A stretch of 64,000 nt of DNA from Cyanobacteria bacterium MAG CAR3_bin_5 (GTDB taxonomy: Bacteria > Cyanobacteriota > Cyanobacteriia > PCC-6307 > Cyanobiaceae), in assembly GCA_026709085.1 (NCBI GenBank), contig JAPOTR010000033.1, positions 1 through 64,000 of the forward strand, written 5' to 3'. The notes beneath the pieces are model-generated. The model was not told the origin of the DNA and made no database searches. It worked only from the letters and a program-made list of their open reading frames with translations. Positions within the stretch are counted from its first letter, which is position 1, and each line of letters opens with the position of its first letter. Below are positions 63,688-64,000 of the stretch, piece by piece. Both the position numbers and the translations under genes were made by a program.

Positions 63688-64000
63688 GCAGGCGCCCCGG
63701 TTGCTGCTGGTGGACGAGCCCGTTGCCGGCCTCAGCGATGCGGAAACCGAACGCACGGCCGATCTGCTCAGGTCCCTGGCGGGGGACCATACGGTGCTGG
63801 TGATCGAGCACGACATGGAGTTCATCCGCCGCCTGCAAACCCGGGTGACCGTGCTCCACCAGGGCCAGGTGCTCTGTGAAGGGTCCATGGATCAGGTGCA
63901 GACGGATCCCCGGGTGGTGGAGGTCTACCTCGGCGCCGGCCAGGAGGAGCAGCCATGACGGAGCCCCTGCTGCAGATTCAGCACCTCACCACCTGCTATG
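63688..64000 (+). repeat. Copy 2 of the urtD/urtE direct repeat (continues beyond window)
   Basis: The same sequence as 60352-60664, giving a promoterless 3' fragment of urtD (Walker B onwards) and the start of a second urtE frame at 63955. It follows the restriction-modification pair, so that pair lies between two copies of the urtD/urtE junction. It may be a long target duplication from insertion, a tandem duplication, or an assembly join. Confidence 0.93.

Overview
The window comes from a picocyanobacterium of the Synechococcus/Cyanobium lineage with GC-rich DNA. The support is the lineage-specific gene set: the circadian kinase SasA with its KaiB-like domain, cytochrome b6f subunit PetG, a CpcD-domain protein, GuaB3, a urea transporter and urease cassette, and a guanidine-hydrolase operon of the Synechocystis type. 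A host-associated member such as the sponge symbiont group is plausible (inference), because the window also carries a Slam-like outer-membrane protein with a TbpB-like surface lipoprotein and an unusually dense restriction/defence load.

Layout. 0-5.2 kb: penicillin-binding protein, rsmB, an alkyltransferase-like gene and queA. 5.2-8.9 kb: minus-strand surface-export locus (TbpB-like lipoprotein, Slam-like barrel protein broken at a run of nine G, DUF1036 protein) with an IS5-family transposase scrap. 9-16.3 kb: core genes groSL with a CIRCE operator, atpD-atpC, sasA, tRNA-Glu. 16.4-22.3 kb: a membrane-anchored CpcD-domain protein, then a guanidine-I riboswitch followed by guanidine hydrolase, HypA/HypB-type nickel chaperones and a three-gene ABC transporter. 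22.3-34.3 kb: first defence island (HEPN-ATPase DUF499, DUF1156 methylase, SIR2-like DUF4917 protein, two tandem coiled-coil genes, SNF2 helicase with DUF3883). 34.4-41 kb: petG, rsmD, hisH, a LOG-family gene, trxA, guaB3, a tyrosine recombinase, a methyltransferase and cobO. 41-53.8 kb: second island, all minus strand (decayed methylase, unknown 340-aa protein, ParB-like protein, type III Mod, HepT/MntA toxin-antitoxin, small paralogues, DUF6338, DUF1828, frameshifted type III Res). 53.8-54.1 kb: scraps of cobO and mod. 54.2-61.3 kb: ureEFG and urtABCDE. 61.8-63.5 kb: a type II-like restriction-modification pair, followed by a second copy of the urtD/urtE junction running off the window.

How it fits together. 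Guanidine enters through the ABC transporter and is cut to urea and ammonia by a nickel enzyme under riboswitch control. Urea is also imported by UrtABCDE and cleaved by urease, whose maturation proteins are here while the structural ureABC genes are not. Both enzymes need nickel, so two nickel-insertion systems lie in the same window. Each of the three restriction/defence modules is bounded by a partial copy of a neighbouring gene (helicase 3' end, cobO/mod, urtD/urtE), in different states of decay. This suggests repeated insertion or rearrangement with long target duplication. The most unusual items are the apparently switchable Slam/lipoprotein locus, the solitary CRISPR-like repeat inside the guanidine hydrolase reading frame, and the five-component defence operon with HEPN and SIR2-like parts.
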